Shown: positions 1-10,721 of the stretch, piece after piece | How the letters are laid out: each line of letters begins with the position of its first letter | How positions within the stretch are numbered: the stretch's first letter is position 1 | Origin: Zantedeschia hybrid cultivar | Lineage: Eukaryota > Streptophyta > Magnoliopsida > Alismatales > Araceae | Length of the DNA stretch: 64,000 nt | Direction of reading: 5' to 3' | Assembly (NCBI GenBank): GCA_030544215.1 | Contig: JARZZO010000008.1 | Location: 21,592,614-21,656,613, forward strand | Notes under the pieces: model-generated | The model's input: only the letters and a program-made list of their open reading frames with translations | Databases searched by the model: none | Told to the model about the DNA's origin: nothing | Position numbers and translations under genes: made by a program

Positions 1-2159
1 CTGAAAGCGAGTTGACCTAATTTAATTTGTTGATTTTACAATAATTCATACAAGAAGTAAAATATTTTTAACAAATCATTTATAAACAGAATCAATCCAT
101 TCTAATCTACTCATTTTTTAATTTAGACTGAATTTGAATTAAATTTGATTGAATTTGAACTAAGTTAAAATTAGATTGAATTATTTTAAATTTAAATTAG
201 ACCCGAATTATCACGTCCAACCGTCAGAATTTACATCCTTAGATGGTGGTCAGGTGGAGATGGACGGTGGTGGAAAGGGTCAACAGAAACGGAAGCACGG
301 ACGGAAGGTGAACGGAACCTGGTGGTGGCGACGAGGATGATCGGATCTGGACGACAATCGAAGGAGAAATGGGTAGATTACAGGGAGAAGAGGAAAGAAA
401 AGGAAAACAAAAGAGAAAAGGAAACGAGACAGAAGAAGGGAGGGAGGGGGAAGCACCTGCCGTACCAGGGGTCTCCTCCCTCCCAGGTTGCCAACGACGA
501 TGAGGCCAGCCGTCGGACGTCGTCGAAGAAGACCGCCAAAGAGCGAACTTTCCAGAGAAGGGGAGTTGCAGGGGAGATCGCTCCTACCTACCCCATCCAC
601 TCCTCTAACCAACGAACTGCCGAATGGTGTAGGATCTTATATTTGTTGTACTAAAGTGCACGCCACTATAGTGCATTAATATTTGATTGGCAGATGAAAC
701 GGTGCATGGATGTCAAGCACTCGTTAAGGATGGTATCATTGCACCACCTGTAAGGGAGGTAAAACCAAATGCGTGCCTTCTCTAATTTTGAAGGTCTCGT
801 CACTAGTGAGTGAGATGACTATTTATTTCGGTCAATTTTACCTTAATCTTAGCTGACTCTATTATATAGTAACTTTTAGACTATGTGGATCAAATGATAA
901 TAGAGCATGGAAATTTAAGAATCCAGTACAAGCAAACTCAGGGATCGATTTGCTTCTTGCATCAGCAAGGATTTGTAACCCATTGTTAGATCAGACACAG
1001 CGTAATCCGTTTATAAATCTAATCAGCTGACGGAGATTTATCATTACTTTAATAACTTTGGTGAGATCGGCATACAAATATTTTCATTGATGTTACTTCG
1101 GCGTGACTCTCATTTATTGTTTTTTCTCATTCTAAAAAATAACATTAAAATATATGAATATAGAAAGTTAATTATGAAAAAGGCTTTTGAAACAAGGCCT
1201 AATTAGACTTGAAATCCAGACTGCAAAATTTGGGATGAACGGAAATAAAAGTCTGCGAACAAAACCGTAGAGGCAGTGGGGTGGGGGCGAGCCTGTTCAC
1301 GCGTCGGCTGCTCATTGGACGCCACTGGCAAAGTTTGTTGGAGCACACCATTTGGCTGGATGATGTGTTGGAAAACTGACGTGGTACCCCCTCACTGGTA
1401 TCATCCGCTGACCTCTCTCATTCCCTTGGGTGTATGTAGAGATGTAAAAAGAAAGAGACATATGGGGATGAACAGTGACCCTATTCTATTTCCGCCAAAA
1501 AAAACTGACTCTATTCTTATCTTTATTCTTTAAGTAACATGTGTATCATTATTATTATTTTTATTTTGAGGTATCCTTATCTTTTAAAATTATCAAAAGT
1601 CATGGGAATGGGATAAATAAAAGTTAAATTATCAGACGATACTATTACCCTATAGTGAATAAATGAATCCTACTTTCGAAATATAAATATGTATAACTTA
1701 TTTTTAGGTAGCCTGTGAATTTTACTTGTAAAACACATGACATCTATGAAAATAAATCTTGAAAAGTGGTGAATGAAGAAGGAGGGTAAAAAGAATGGTG
1801 TGGACAATAAGACATAGTTAGAAAGATGTATGATTAGAGATTTCATTTAAAATGGATAAAAAACGAGAGTTGTAAACAAGATATGATCAATAGTGAGATA
1901 AGTGAAAGGAAGACAAACGGACAATCAGACTCGAAAATAGGTGTATCCTTATCCTTATCTGGATTTTTTTTTAACATAGATAGTTCTTTATTTTTATCTT
2001 TTAAGTTATATCCTTTTATAACTTTTAGACAAATAAATAAATTTTCGCATCCCTAAGTGTCTCATGTCGCACAATAAAAAAGGTAACTCAAATTAATTAT
2101 AGCATCATTTTGTGCGTCATAAAATGTTGTTCAATATAAATAGTCATCAAATTAGTATT
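1..2159. other. AT-rich intergenic DNA without a recognisable gene
   Basis: Apart from a purine-rich stretch at about 280-620 this segment is AT-rich, with short poly-A and poly-T tracts. Open frames here are short, overlap on both strands and carry no motif I recognise. The purine-rich stretch could be a leader or transposon fragment, but nothing in it decides that. Confidence 0.5.
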
Positions 2160-2417
2160 TTCTTGTGTTTGGTTTGCCATAAATTACTACGGTATTTTTT
2201 AACATTGAAGTGTCATAAATCACCGTATTCAAAAATCTGTTGACCCCTATAATTCTCCTTTTAGCTCATCTGGATTTTTAGTCTAAAACCACTATAAATT
2301 AAAATTGGAGATTTCGAAACTAGTGATTTTAAATCAAACATTCTATTTTCACTCATTTTAAAATCAATGATTTCAAAATCAAAATTTATGGGATTTTATG
2401 GCACACCAAACGAGCCC
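2160..2417. mobile_element. candidate MITE (GTTTGGT-type inverted ends)
   Basis: The left end reads GTTTGGTTTGCCATAAA. The right end, reverse-complemented, reads CGTTTGGTGTGCCATAAAA, so the ends form an imperfect terminal inverted repeat about 255 bp apart around AT-rich DNA with no coding capacity. CGTTTGG-type ends are common in PIF/Harbinger-like and related MITEs. I could not find a clean target-site duplication, so family assignment is open. Confidence 0.4.
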
Positions 2418-2783
2418 TATATATATTCATTTTTTAGATAATTTACAAATATACAATTTATTTTTATTTCAAATATGGATAAGAATATATCCATATTATT
2501 CATATGTATAATTTAAAAATCTATTTCAAATGCAAATTATTACATTTACAAAATTAGAAAGAGAAAGATCAAATATAGACGTTTTTGAGAATTCAAGCAC
2601 AAGTCTAAAAAAATTGCATTTTAAAGTTTTTATGACAGTTTTTAATTTTAAAGTTACTCTTTTCCTAAGTATAAATTATCTAAAATATTCAATGTGTATA
2701 GATATTTGTTTGTTATAAATGTTTATTCTTTAATACGATGATTGTTTATATTAAAACCCCTTTACATCTCTTGTGCTGATGGC

Positions 2784-3200
2784 TGTTGATAGAATCGAGA
2801 CTCGATAACCTTATTAGCCGTCTAAAGAATTAGGAACATCTCCAACTCACACTTTCCTATATGTTAGAAGAGAAATCACACTTAGCAAGCTTAGTCATTT
2901 TGTAATATAAAATGCCATTCATCTACATGGGCGGACATCACATACGTTAGATAATATTGTAATAGTGTAACTTAGAGGAGTTTACCTCCAATTTTTCTTT
3001 TAATAAAATAGATCAGAAAGAGGGGGCATAGGTTACTCTCTCGAATCTTTTCCATCAACCTCTTCTTCTCAACTCGGTATCAAAGCCACCCCATCGCCGC
3101 TAGAAAAGGATCGTCATTGTGGCATCTTCCTTCCCGTCATCGGCCGCCGGAGAGGTTCATTGGAAACCCGATGCGCGTGTCCGCACCTAGGCGGGCGGGC
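2784..3200 (+). mobile_element. Ty1/copia remnant: 5' LTR, primer-binding site and leader
   Basis: An LTR-like block starts with TGTTGATAG at 2784 and ends near 3071. Four bases later comes GGTATCAAAGCC (3076-3087), one mismatch from the initiator-Met tRNA primer-binding site (TGGTATCAGAGC) used by plant copia elements. The sequence after it resembles the start of a copia gag leader, then runs into GC-rich DNA with no pol. I read this as the 5' end of a truncated element. No second LTR was found. Confidence 0.55.
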
Positions 3201-4719
3201 GCTGGGCTACGTGCACCCAAGCAGGCCCCAGTGGGCCCAGCGCGCCTGCACGCCCATGCGCACTTGCACGCCCCACACGCCCGCACCCCTTGCGCCCCTC
3301 TCGCTCCTGCGCCCCGCATACGTGGATCAATGACATTCTGCATTGCAAAATGATTCAACTTGCTGCAATGCAAGTTCTTATGTTATAAATAGACATTTCT
3401 GAAGGTTAGTGAACCACTCTCTTTAACTGAGTTATACTTGCTGCACCATCAATGGATGCTATTAATTTTTTTGAAACTTTTTTGAGATGAGCTTCATCAT
3501 GTCCCATGAGTTTGTATAATATGATCCTCCATCAGACAACGGGAAAAAATCTAAAAATTCAAATAGCAAATCCAATAAATAGTAATAACATTTTTGGTTT
3601 TTTAAATTTTTTTAATCGTTCAATTGCAAGACTTGTAGATTAGATTGATATAAACCCAAAAAAGTTTATTTGTTTTTTAAACATTGGCAGAGTGTAACTC
3701 ATGTTTAACCTAGCTTCCCCTCCGTAAGTGTTCTAAAGTCGCGTATGGGTGTATTGATGCGTCAAAGTTAAATGCAGACAGTTCATTACGTTAAGAGCAG
3801 AAAGTGCCTTATTGCCACGTCTGGATCGAATATTAGTTTTAATTGTATATCAATACTTATTAGGTTTATAATAATTAGTATTAAATTGTTACTAAAGCAG
3901 TATGGTGGAGGACGGGTGAAGAAGAAAAAATATTATAAGCAAAGTTGGTATGCTCAACAATTAAATTATAACATTTTTAATATATGTTCAAACATATATT
4001 AAACTTATTATGCCAATATTATTTATCAACATATGAATGCCAAATTGATTAAAAAATTAAAGATATATTACTGATAGGAATATCGAAATTGATGCCGATA
4101 GAATTATTTAATATGTTTTTTTTTTTTACTTTTCAATCTCCACAATCTTTTAATATTATGTATTAGTCTTTACAATCTTCATATTTATTTTAAATTCCTC
4201 ACATTCTTTGAACCCTCCCTTAAAAAGTCCCTCTGTTTAGCAAATCGTCAAAAGAAAAAATATTCACAAAAGATTCCTTTCGTAAACCAAAATTTTAATA
4301 AATTGTGAAGAATATTTTCTGAATATTCTTAGTATATTCTCTGTTTTTTTGACAGTTGATTACTGGATAAGCTTTTTAGAGAGAATATGGATCATTGAAA
4401 GATCGTAGAGACCAAATAATACAAAAATTATTAAAATATACATAAAGAAAGGCATTTTTCATTTTCAAATTAATACATCAACATCTAAAAAAAGTTTCAG
4501 GTGACATAAAAGAATAATAAAATAGAAATGGATAAACTTGGAAACTAGGATAAATGAGTGAGTAAACAAGGAGTGGAGACATACATTACGGGAGTGCTGT
4601 GACTTGTATATGAACAGATGAAGTAAAAGGATTTGAAATACTCATATGCTGGAAAACGAGGAAATTACAGCCGAGGAACTAACGAATATGTCCATTCTAG
4701 GGGGAATGCTGATAGAAAG
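3201..4719. other. intergenic DNA, nothing recognised
   Basis: A GC-rich patch lies at 3150-3340. It is followed by a short inverted motif (TGCATTGCA at about 3340 and TGCAATGCA at about 3365) and then AT-rich DNA with homopolymer tracts. The frames here are short and uninformative. Confidence 0.4.
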
Positions 4720-5635
4720 TGATGTAGCCGAAGCTATCACGACCGAATTCCAAAGCTGGAATCCGCAGAAATGGATCCGGAGCTGGGTCGGATCGGTGCT
4801 TAGAGGCCCGACGGGGATCTGGAAGGCGAAGGACGCAGAGGCGAAGCCGAAGGTCAGAGGCCGAGAGCCGCTCGGTCGGTGGCTCGGCTTGTCTTCGGGA
4901 AGTCGGGGCCGAAGCTCCTTCGGCAGACGAAGGGGCGGCGCGAAACCGAGTCTCCTTTGTCGCGGGGCAGCCGGCGCACGGCGTCGAGACCAGGGAGAGG
5001 AGTCCGAGGTCGGCGGCCGAGACCGACTCGGAAAGGTCGGCGATGATTCGAACCGAGCTCCTGCAGGAGGAAAAGAAGAAGAAAACCGGTCAGCAGGAGT
5101 CCCGGGCTTCGGCCCTAAGGAACCCCCTCCGACGGTCAAGTTAGCTCCTGAAGAAGATTCGATTCAGAAGGCAAAGAATAGCTTTAATGCTTTTTGGACT
5201 GTAGTCCTTAAGGGTCTCGGAGGCGTAAGAGAGCATCCATTTGGCAATAAATAGCGGTGTATTTATAGCAGAGGATAGAGGATGGTTAACGGTGGTAGCC
5301 GATATAGGACTATGTGCGGGCTTACTGGTAAACCGCCATAGTGCCTGGTCCCCCACCGGAGTGGGCCGGACTCGGCTATCGGGCCGAAGGGGGTTGGGTC
5401 GCTGATGGGCCGAAGCCTGCTGGGCCTAGGGCTGCCGCGCTGCTCCCGGGCCGTAGGCTGGTGGGCCGCTGACGGGCTGAAGCCTGTTGGGCCGGGAGCG
5501 ACGGTGCCGCTCATGGGCCGAGGGCTGCTGGGCCGCTGATGGGCCGAAGGCTCCCTGAGGGCCTTGTACTGCTGCTGCTGGGCTGAACGGGGTTTGAGCC
5601 TGTTTTAATGGGCCGAATCGAATTCTGCCTCATCA
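4720..5635 (-). mobile_element. solo LTR, Ty3/gypsy family A, copy 1
   Basis: This 916-bp GC-rich block on the minus strand starts TGATGAGGCAG and ends CTACATCA, with boundaries matching the LTR at 61150-62266. It is flanked by a perfect 5-bp target duplication, GAAAG at 4715-4719 and 5636-5640, with no internal region. This is the signature of a solo LTR left by LTR-LTR recombination. It keeps the TATA-like box (minus-strand TATAAATA, near 5257). Open frames inside it are by-products of its GC content. Confidence 0.95.
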
Positions 5636-5837
5636 GAAAGTAAAGTTTAATGTTGTGTTTATTAACTTGTTTTAGTTCTTAACTGACTTCCCAACTTTTT
5701 GTTTTCCCATTTTCATCTTTTGCTTCTTTGTAAAATTGTTGCATTATTGCCAAAACAAATAAGAAACCAAATTTGTGAATTGATCTCTTTCACTTGTCGG
5801 CTAGTTCATGTCCTTTTCTACTTCTATCTTTTCTCAT

Positions 5838-6030
5838 AACTTTTTTTTGAACCGGTACATATATTCATAAGTGATAAGGGTAAAGTTTGAGAAATCTTAC
5901 AGAATTGGAGATAATTTCAAACTAATTGATAATTTCACCTAATTAGACGAGAAATTCAGATCTACTTGATCATCCGAAGAAGTAATCTTACAAATCGGAG
6001 ATAAGTATCTCAAGGAAGTTTTTAAGCTCC
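5838..6030 (-). mobile_element. short non-LTR retroposon with 12-bp target duplication
   Basis: A 193-bp insert is bounded by the direct repeat ATCTTTTCTCAT at 5826-5837 and 6031-6042. On the minus strand it ends ACCGGTTC followed by eight A residues. A variable-length target duplication and an A tail indicate LINE-type target-primed insertion. It has no clear A/B box, so a 5'-truncated L1 tail is more likely than a SINE. Confidence 0.7.
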
Positions 6031-6042
6031 ATCTTTTCTCAT

Positions 6043-6870
6043 GATTATATTGCATGAAGTTGTGCAATGAAATATTCAACATAAGATGATGCAGAAAGTC
6101 ATAATATACCATCATTTAAATATGTAATTTATGAAAGATGAACGAACAATTCTTTCTGAAAAAGGTTTCTTAGCTTGTGCATCCACTCATCAAAAATATG
6201 TTCCTACCAATTAACATGCAAATGCCCGCCTATAATGAATATATAATCGTTTATTCCACGGTTTACACAAGTAAACCATGTATTTGATTATGATTAAGCC
6301 TCGAATATTATGGCCCATATAATATTTAATGTTACCTCTTACCCATGCAGGCATGATTGCACCCAATACATTCAACAATGTGGTGGGAAGTTGACATTAC
6401 AAGAGACAAATTAATCGGAGTGGTCCCAAGCTGCTCATGTAGTTCACATCGTAAATGGGATAAAGGGTGCGAGTAGTGCGGGCCAATGAGGGCAACTACT
6501 TCTCTTACGTATTGGACGTCCAACTTGACATCTTGCTGAGATATTAAACAGAGAAGATACTGTTTAAAGTGTATGATGACAATCATTTTGCCCTTCTTTG
6601 AGAATTTTCTTATCTCCCACGTAAAGCATTTCTCTTTTGTCAAACCAAAGTTAATCTCATCTCTTGTTGTTTGTTGGCTGACATGGCATGCAGTGACAGA
6701 CCCAGAAAGACCTAGAAATTTTATCTAAGGGGGTTAAGTTTGAAAGATTATTTTTTTCTTGAGAAGGTTAGGTTAAAGAAATTATATATATAAAAATTTC
6801 TCTGCAAACGTATAGTATATAGATGTAATACACATTCTAATGGGGCACCAGGGTCCACTCTTGTTGACAT
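6043..6870. pseudogene. gene-poor DNA; weak glutamate-receptor-like fragment on minus strand 6332-6643
   Basis: The minus-strand frame 6643-6332 (103 codons) contains EVVALIGP followed by SHPLSHLRCELHEQL. This faintly resembles the VAIIGPQSS...ISHVANEL stretch of the extracellular ligand-binding region of plant glutamate-receptor-like proteins. No other part of such a gene is visible nearby, and the resemblance may be chance. The rest of this stretch shows nothing I can name. Confidence 0.2.
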
Positions 6871-6874
6871 ATGA

Positions 6875-7335
6875 CTAGTGCTGCAAGTCAAGCAGGATTA
6901 GCCCAGATTAAGTCAACTCTAATTCAACCCGAATTTGACTTAACCCGAGTCTCAATCCAACCATAGCTAACCTGACCCAACTTGAACACCAACCTTTTCA
7001 ACGTAACCCAACCCTAAACCGATGTAAAATAGATCTAACCCAACCCAATATAACTAACCCAAAGAATTACATCAAAAAATTAATTTATCTTATATAATAT
7101 TACTTTTTTCTAAATTTTTTAGGGTCAGGTTGGCTTGAGGTTCTAATCCTACCCAACTTGAAGAAGGGTTGGGTTGACGTAAGGGTCTAACCCTACCCAA
7201 CCGGAAGAAGGGTCAAGTTAAGTGTGAGCTCAACTTAAGCTCAACCCTATCCGAAATAATATGGGTTCAAACTGACCCCGAATTTCAGGTTGACCCGTGT
7301 GCATTCGGGTTGGCCTATCTAAAGTTGCAGTTTTA
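6875..7335. mobile_element. candidate non-autonomous DNA transposon rich in AACCC/GGGTT repeats
   Basis: The left half is dense in AACCCAAC-type words and the right half in their complement (GGGTTGGGTTGACG and similar), around an AT-rich centre. The ends (CTGCAAGTCAAG on the left, AAAGTTGCAG on the right) are loosely inverted. Opposed subterminal repeats of this kind are typical of hAT-like elements. No clean target duplication was found. Confidence 0.35.
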
Positions 7336-7500
7336 CATGTGATACATAAAAGAGACAAAATGAGAGACTTGAAAAGATGAAGAACAGAGAGAGAAAGAAT
7401 ATGTATGAGTGCATATTTCAAGGATAAGAGAAAAAGAATGTTTGAGAGATATGAACTCTAGATGGAGAGTGGGTGCAGTGTGCTCTTTTAGAGAGAGAGA

Positions 7501-8718
7501 GGTTCTATTTGGATGCAACTTAAGAAAACAAGAATAAATTTATCATAAACCATTTATCATAAACGTATTTTTCAAAACTCATTGATGTAGAATGGATCTA
7601 TCACGACCGGATTCCGGAGCTGGAATCCGAAGAAGAGGATCCGGAGCTGGGCCGGATCGGTGCTTGAAGAGGCCCGACGGGGATCCGGAAGGCGAAGGAT
7701 GCAGAGGCGGAGCCGGGAGTCCGAGGCCGGAGGTGACTCGGAGTGGGCTTGCTCTTGGATAGTGAGCCCAAAAACCCCTTCAGCGCGAGACCGAGTCTCC
7801 TGTCTTGGGGCAGCCGGCGTACGGCGTCGAGACCAGGGAGAGGAATCCGAGGTCGGTAGCCGATACCAACTCGGGAAGGTCGGCGAAGATTCGAACCGAG
7901 CTCTTGCAGGAGGGAAAGAAGAAGAAAAATCAGTCAGCAGGAGTCCCGGGCTTCAGCCCTGGGGAACCCCCTCCGACGGTCAAGTTAGCTCCTGAAGAAG
8001 ATTCGATTTAGAAGGCAAAGAGAGTAGCTTTAATGCTTTTCGGACTGTAGTCCTTTAAGGGTCTCGGAGGCTTGAGGAAGCATCCATTGCCTTCCTTTGG
8101 CAATAAATAGCGGGGTATTTATAGCAGAGGATAGCGGATGGTTAACGGTGGCAGCCGATATAGGACTAAATGAGGGCTTACTGATAAACCGCCATAGTGC
8201 CCGATCCGCCACCGGAGTGGGCCGGATTCGGCTACCGGGCCGAAGGGGGTTGAGCCGCTGATGGGCCGAAGCCTGTTGGGCCCTGGGCTGCCGCGCTGCT
8301 CCCGGGCCGTAGGCTAGTGGGCCGCTGACGGGCTGAAGTCTGTTGGGCCGGGAGCGATGGTGCCGCTTATGGGCCGAAAGCTACCGGGCCGCTGACGGGC
8401 CGAAGGCTCCCGGAGGGCCTGGTACTGCTGCTGTTGGGCTGAACGGGATTTGGGCTTGTTTTAATGGGCCGAATCGGATTCTGCCTCATCACTCATGTTT
8501 GGTTGTTTTGTATAAATCTAAGTGATATGATAAATCTGAGAGAGGCTTCAACATAAACCAACTCAGTAGATTTATAGAAAACACATTTGTGGGGTTGTTC
8601 TAAGTTTATATGGTATACTCAAATGAGTTTATAATAAATTTATTTTTGTACCATCCAAATCAAGTTTACAATAGAAAACGCGTTATGAACTCATTTATGC
8701 TTGCATCTAAACAGGGCC
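7501..8718. mobile_element. MITE interrupted by a solo LTR
   Basis: The left end GGTTCTATTTGGATGCAA (7501) is the imperfect inverse of the right end, which reads GGCCCTGTTTAGATGCAA when reverse-complemented (8718). Removing the solo LTR at 7583-8491 and one CTCAT leaves about 305 bp, a normal MITE length. This gives an order of events: MITE first, gypsy LTR later. Confidence 0.55.
7583..8491 (-). mobile_element. solo LTR, Ty3/gypsy family A, copy 2
   Basis: This 909-bp block is homologous to 4720-5635 and, in the opposite orientation, to 61150-62266. It has TG...CA ends and a perfect 5-bp target duplication, CTCAT at 7578-7582 and 8492-8496. There is no internal region. Compared with the LTR at 61150 it lacks an internal partial duplication of about 200 bp. 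The apparent reading frames inside it are not genes. Confidence 0.95.
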
Positions 8719-9130
8719 ATAGTAGTTGTGATCGGCTAAATCAACGGATGGATGATCGTACGCCGCATCGGAAGGTGGACATTCAAGTTCTTAAACTAGT
8801 GGAAGCAACTTATTTATGTATACAAAGTGAAACATTAATTTAGGAAAAACATAGATTATAGGATAATGTTGTATCATATGCCATAAAAGTAGAGGTGGAG
8901 GTGGGAGAAGCAAGGGACTTGGCCCTGTCAAGGTTTTGATCTTTTGAAATTATATAGACATACAAAATACATACAACTTCATACAGATATTTTTGTATTT
9001 AGCCTTCAGCCCCCCAAAGCAATATTTCATCCCTCCGGCTATAATTAAAATTGAAATTCTATTTACATATAAAGATATTATCTAAATTTAGATATCTTTA
9101 ATTTTATTATTTATAATTTTTTATTGAACT
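8719..9130. other. intergenic DNA upstream of the host gene
   Basis: AT-rich sequence with no frame or repeat I recognise. Confidence 0.4.
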
Positions 9131-9410
9131 GGTGACCTCAAACGCAACTCCATACATGGAGACGGTATTCGAGAAAGCCAACGTTCGTTCACCAAATTAC
9201 CAGAGTGGCCCCAACGAGCCCCACTTTCGCACCCCTTTTATCTTATTTCTTCTTTCTCCCACAAGAGACGAACAGGCCTCTCTTCTCAGCAACATACCAC
9301 ATTATAGAACTTTTAGGGGCAAATTCGTCATTATATCGTGGCCCCACCACCTCGACGCCGTTTAAACAAGCCGTTAAATGAAACGTTTCCACTCGCCGGA
9401 ACGGACCCGG

Positions 9411-9431
9411 TACGTGCCCACGGGGCACGTG
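9411..9431. promoter_or_regulatory. G-box with inverted ACGTG pair in promoter-like DNA
   Basis: TACGTGCCC (9411-9419) and GGGCACGTG (9423-9431) form a near-perfect inverted pair three bases apart. The second contains the canonical G-box CACGTG (9426-9431), a core bound by plant bZIP and bHLH factors. The site lies about 200 bp upstream of the GC-rich, CT-repeat leader of the host gene, a plausible proximal promoter position. A role in this gene is inferred. Confidence 0.5.
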
Positions 9432-9589
9432 CTTCCCCCCGCCCGCCCCCCCCAGTCGTCACCCAGCACGATTAAAACTGTGAAAACATCTAAAAACAAA
9501 AAGGAAAAAAAAAATCCTCCCGCGGTTCCCCCACAGTCGTCACCAAAGCGGCTTCCTCTCACCTTCACACCCCGTGGCGTCTAAGTTGG

Positions 9590-9861
9590 TGACGACAACG
9601 TCGTTATCAGCGACGGCCTTCAGCGCGCGGGACCCCGCACCTCTCTCTCTCTCTCTCTCTCGTGCTTTCGAATCCAAGGATGAACACGTCGCCTTCTTGA
9701 TCACCTTTCTCCTCCCCAGAACAATCTCATCTACTTCCCGGATCGGATTCCGCCGCCGGGGCGGTTGCTCCCGCGGTGCTGGAGCTGGGGCGGTTCCCTC
9801 TCCGGCTGTTCGATCGCGCTGTGAATTCTGCTGTGGCGACGTGGAGCTTCCTCTCCGTGGA
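9590..9861 (+). other. candidate 5' untranslated exon of the PH-domain gene
   Basis: A GC-rich block with a (CT)n tract sits downstream of promoter-like sequence and is followed by a T-rich stretch. A possible GT donor (GGAT|GTGAGG) lies at about 9862. The first coding exon downstream has an in-frame stop right after its acceptor, so a non-coding first exon here is a reasonable model. The transcription start and the exact donor are not determined. Confidence 0.45.
9640..9661 (+). repeat. (CT)n microsatellite in the leader
   Basis: About 22 bp of uninterrupted CT. Such tracts are frequent in plant 5' leaders. Confidence 0.9.
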
Positions 9862-10660
9862 TGTGAGGAGCCTGTCGTTTTTTTTTTTTTTTTTGGTTTG
9901 TTCGCTTGCTGGATCCATTTGCGTCGGCCTTGTTTTCTGTTGTGACGTGGAGTGGGGGTTGTTTGGGGATCGAACCGGTTGTTTCTGTTCGGTTGATCTG
10001 GTGGTTCCGGGTTTGGGTGAACTTCTGGGCGATGTTGACGGGGCTGGTGTTGTTCAAATTTGGTTGTTCTTGACTGTTTAATTGCGTTTCTTCTCTTTGA
10101 ATACACCGGGTTTGTTTACTTGGTGTGGTTTCGAGTTATAGGCTATAATTAAGTTGCTGCTTTGTGGGGGTAAACAAAATATTAAAAAGGGGAGATCGAA
10201 AGATCAGTCGTCTTGTCCAAATCCTAAGTGGAGGGTTGTTTACATGTTAAATGGATAAGAAGAACATGAAAGATGGTGGCAACCATTGAAGATGCGGTAC
10301 CCCACCCTTTCCTATTGAGCTAATTGATGTTAGGCCTCTGACCAACTTCCTGACTTCTTAGAAAGACTTTTTTCTAGTATCATTTTCCTATCCATCTTTT
10401 TGAACATTTCCCCACCATCAATTAAGTGAGCTTCCTTTAATCGAAAAGCTGAATGAAGATTGACAGGAGACACTAGGTATGTATATGGAATGAAGAGCCA
10501 AGCTAAGCGCCCGGTGCAGTTTCAGGGTATGGTATGGTCAATAGAATTCGAATAGCAGCTTCTATCTATAGTAGAGGGAAGAGGCCTCTTTCCACGGATT
10601 CGCTTTCTACTGTGGAATCATTTGCACTTATGTCATTGAATCCTACTAGGATTTAGCTGG

Positions 10661-10721
10661 GAGTCTCTTTTCATAATCGGTAGTAGCTGGTGGTCATAAG
10701 TCTCTTTTCATAATCGGTAGA
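10661..10721 (+). repeat. short direct repeat, two copies of about 22 bp
   Basis: GTCTCTTTTCATAATCGGTAG occurs at about 10663 and again at about 10700, with TAGCTGG preceding the first copy and following it. It abuts the left end of the decayed copia pol. Confidence 0.85.

Noticed and set aside
4642..5514. Overlapping 165-202 codon frames on both strands
   Set aside because: They lie almost entirely in a solo LTR with target duplication, and the same frames recur in the other LTR copies.
6692..6720. CAGTGACAGACCCAG as a hAT terminal repeat
   Set aside because: No matching inverted end or duplication was found within a plausible distance.
7660..8525. Frames of 60-111 codons in GC-rich DNA
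   Set aside because: They are part of the second solo LTR and not genes.
9574..9945. 123-codon frame starting at a GTG in the leader region
   Set aside because: Non-ATG start, runs through a (CT)n and a poly-T tract, and does not join in phase to the downstream exons. Better explained as 5' UTR.
10498..10502. CCAAG as the 5' target duplication of the copia relic (3' flank CCAAG at 12687)
   Set aside because: The sequence after 10502 is not an LTR start, so the 5-bp match is probably chance.
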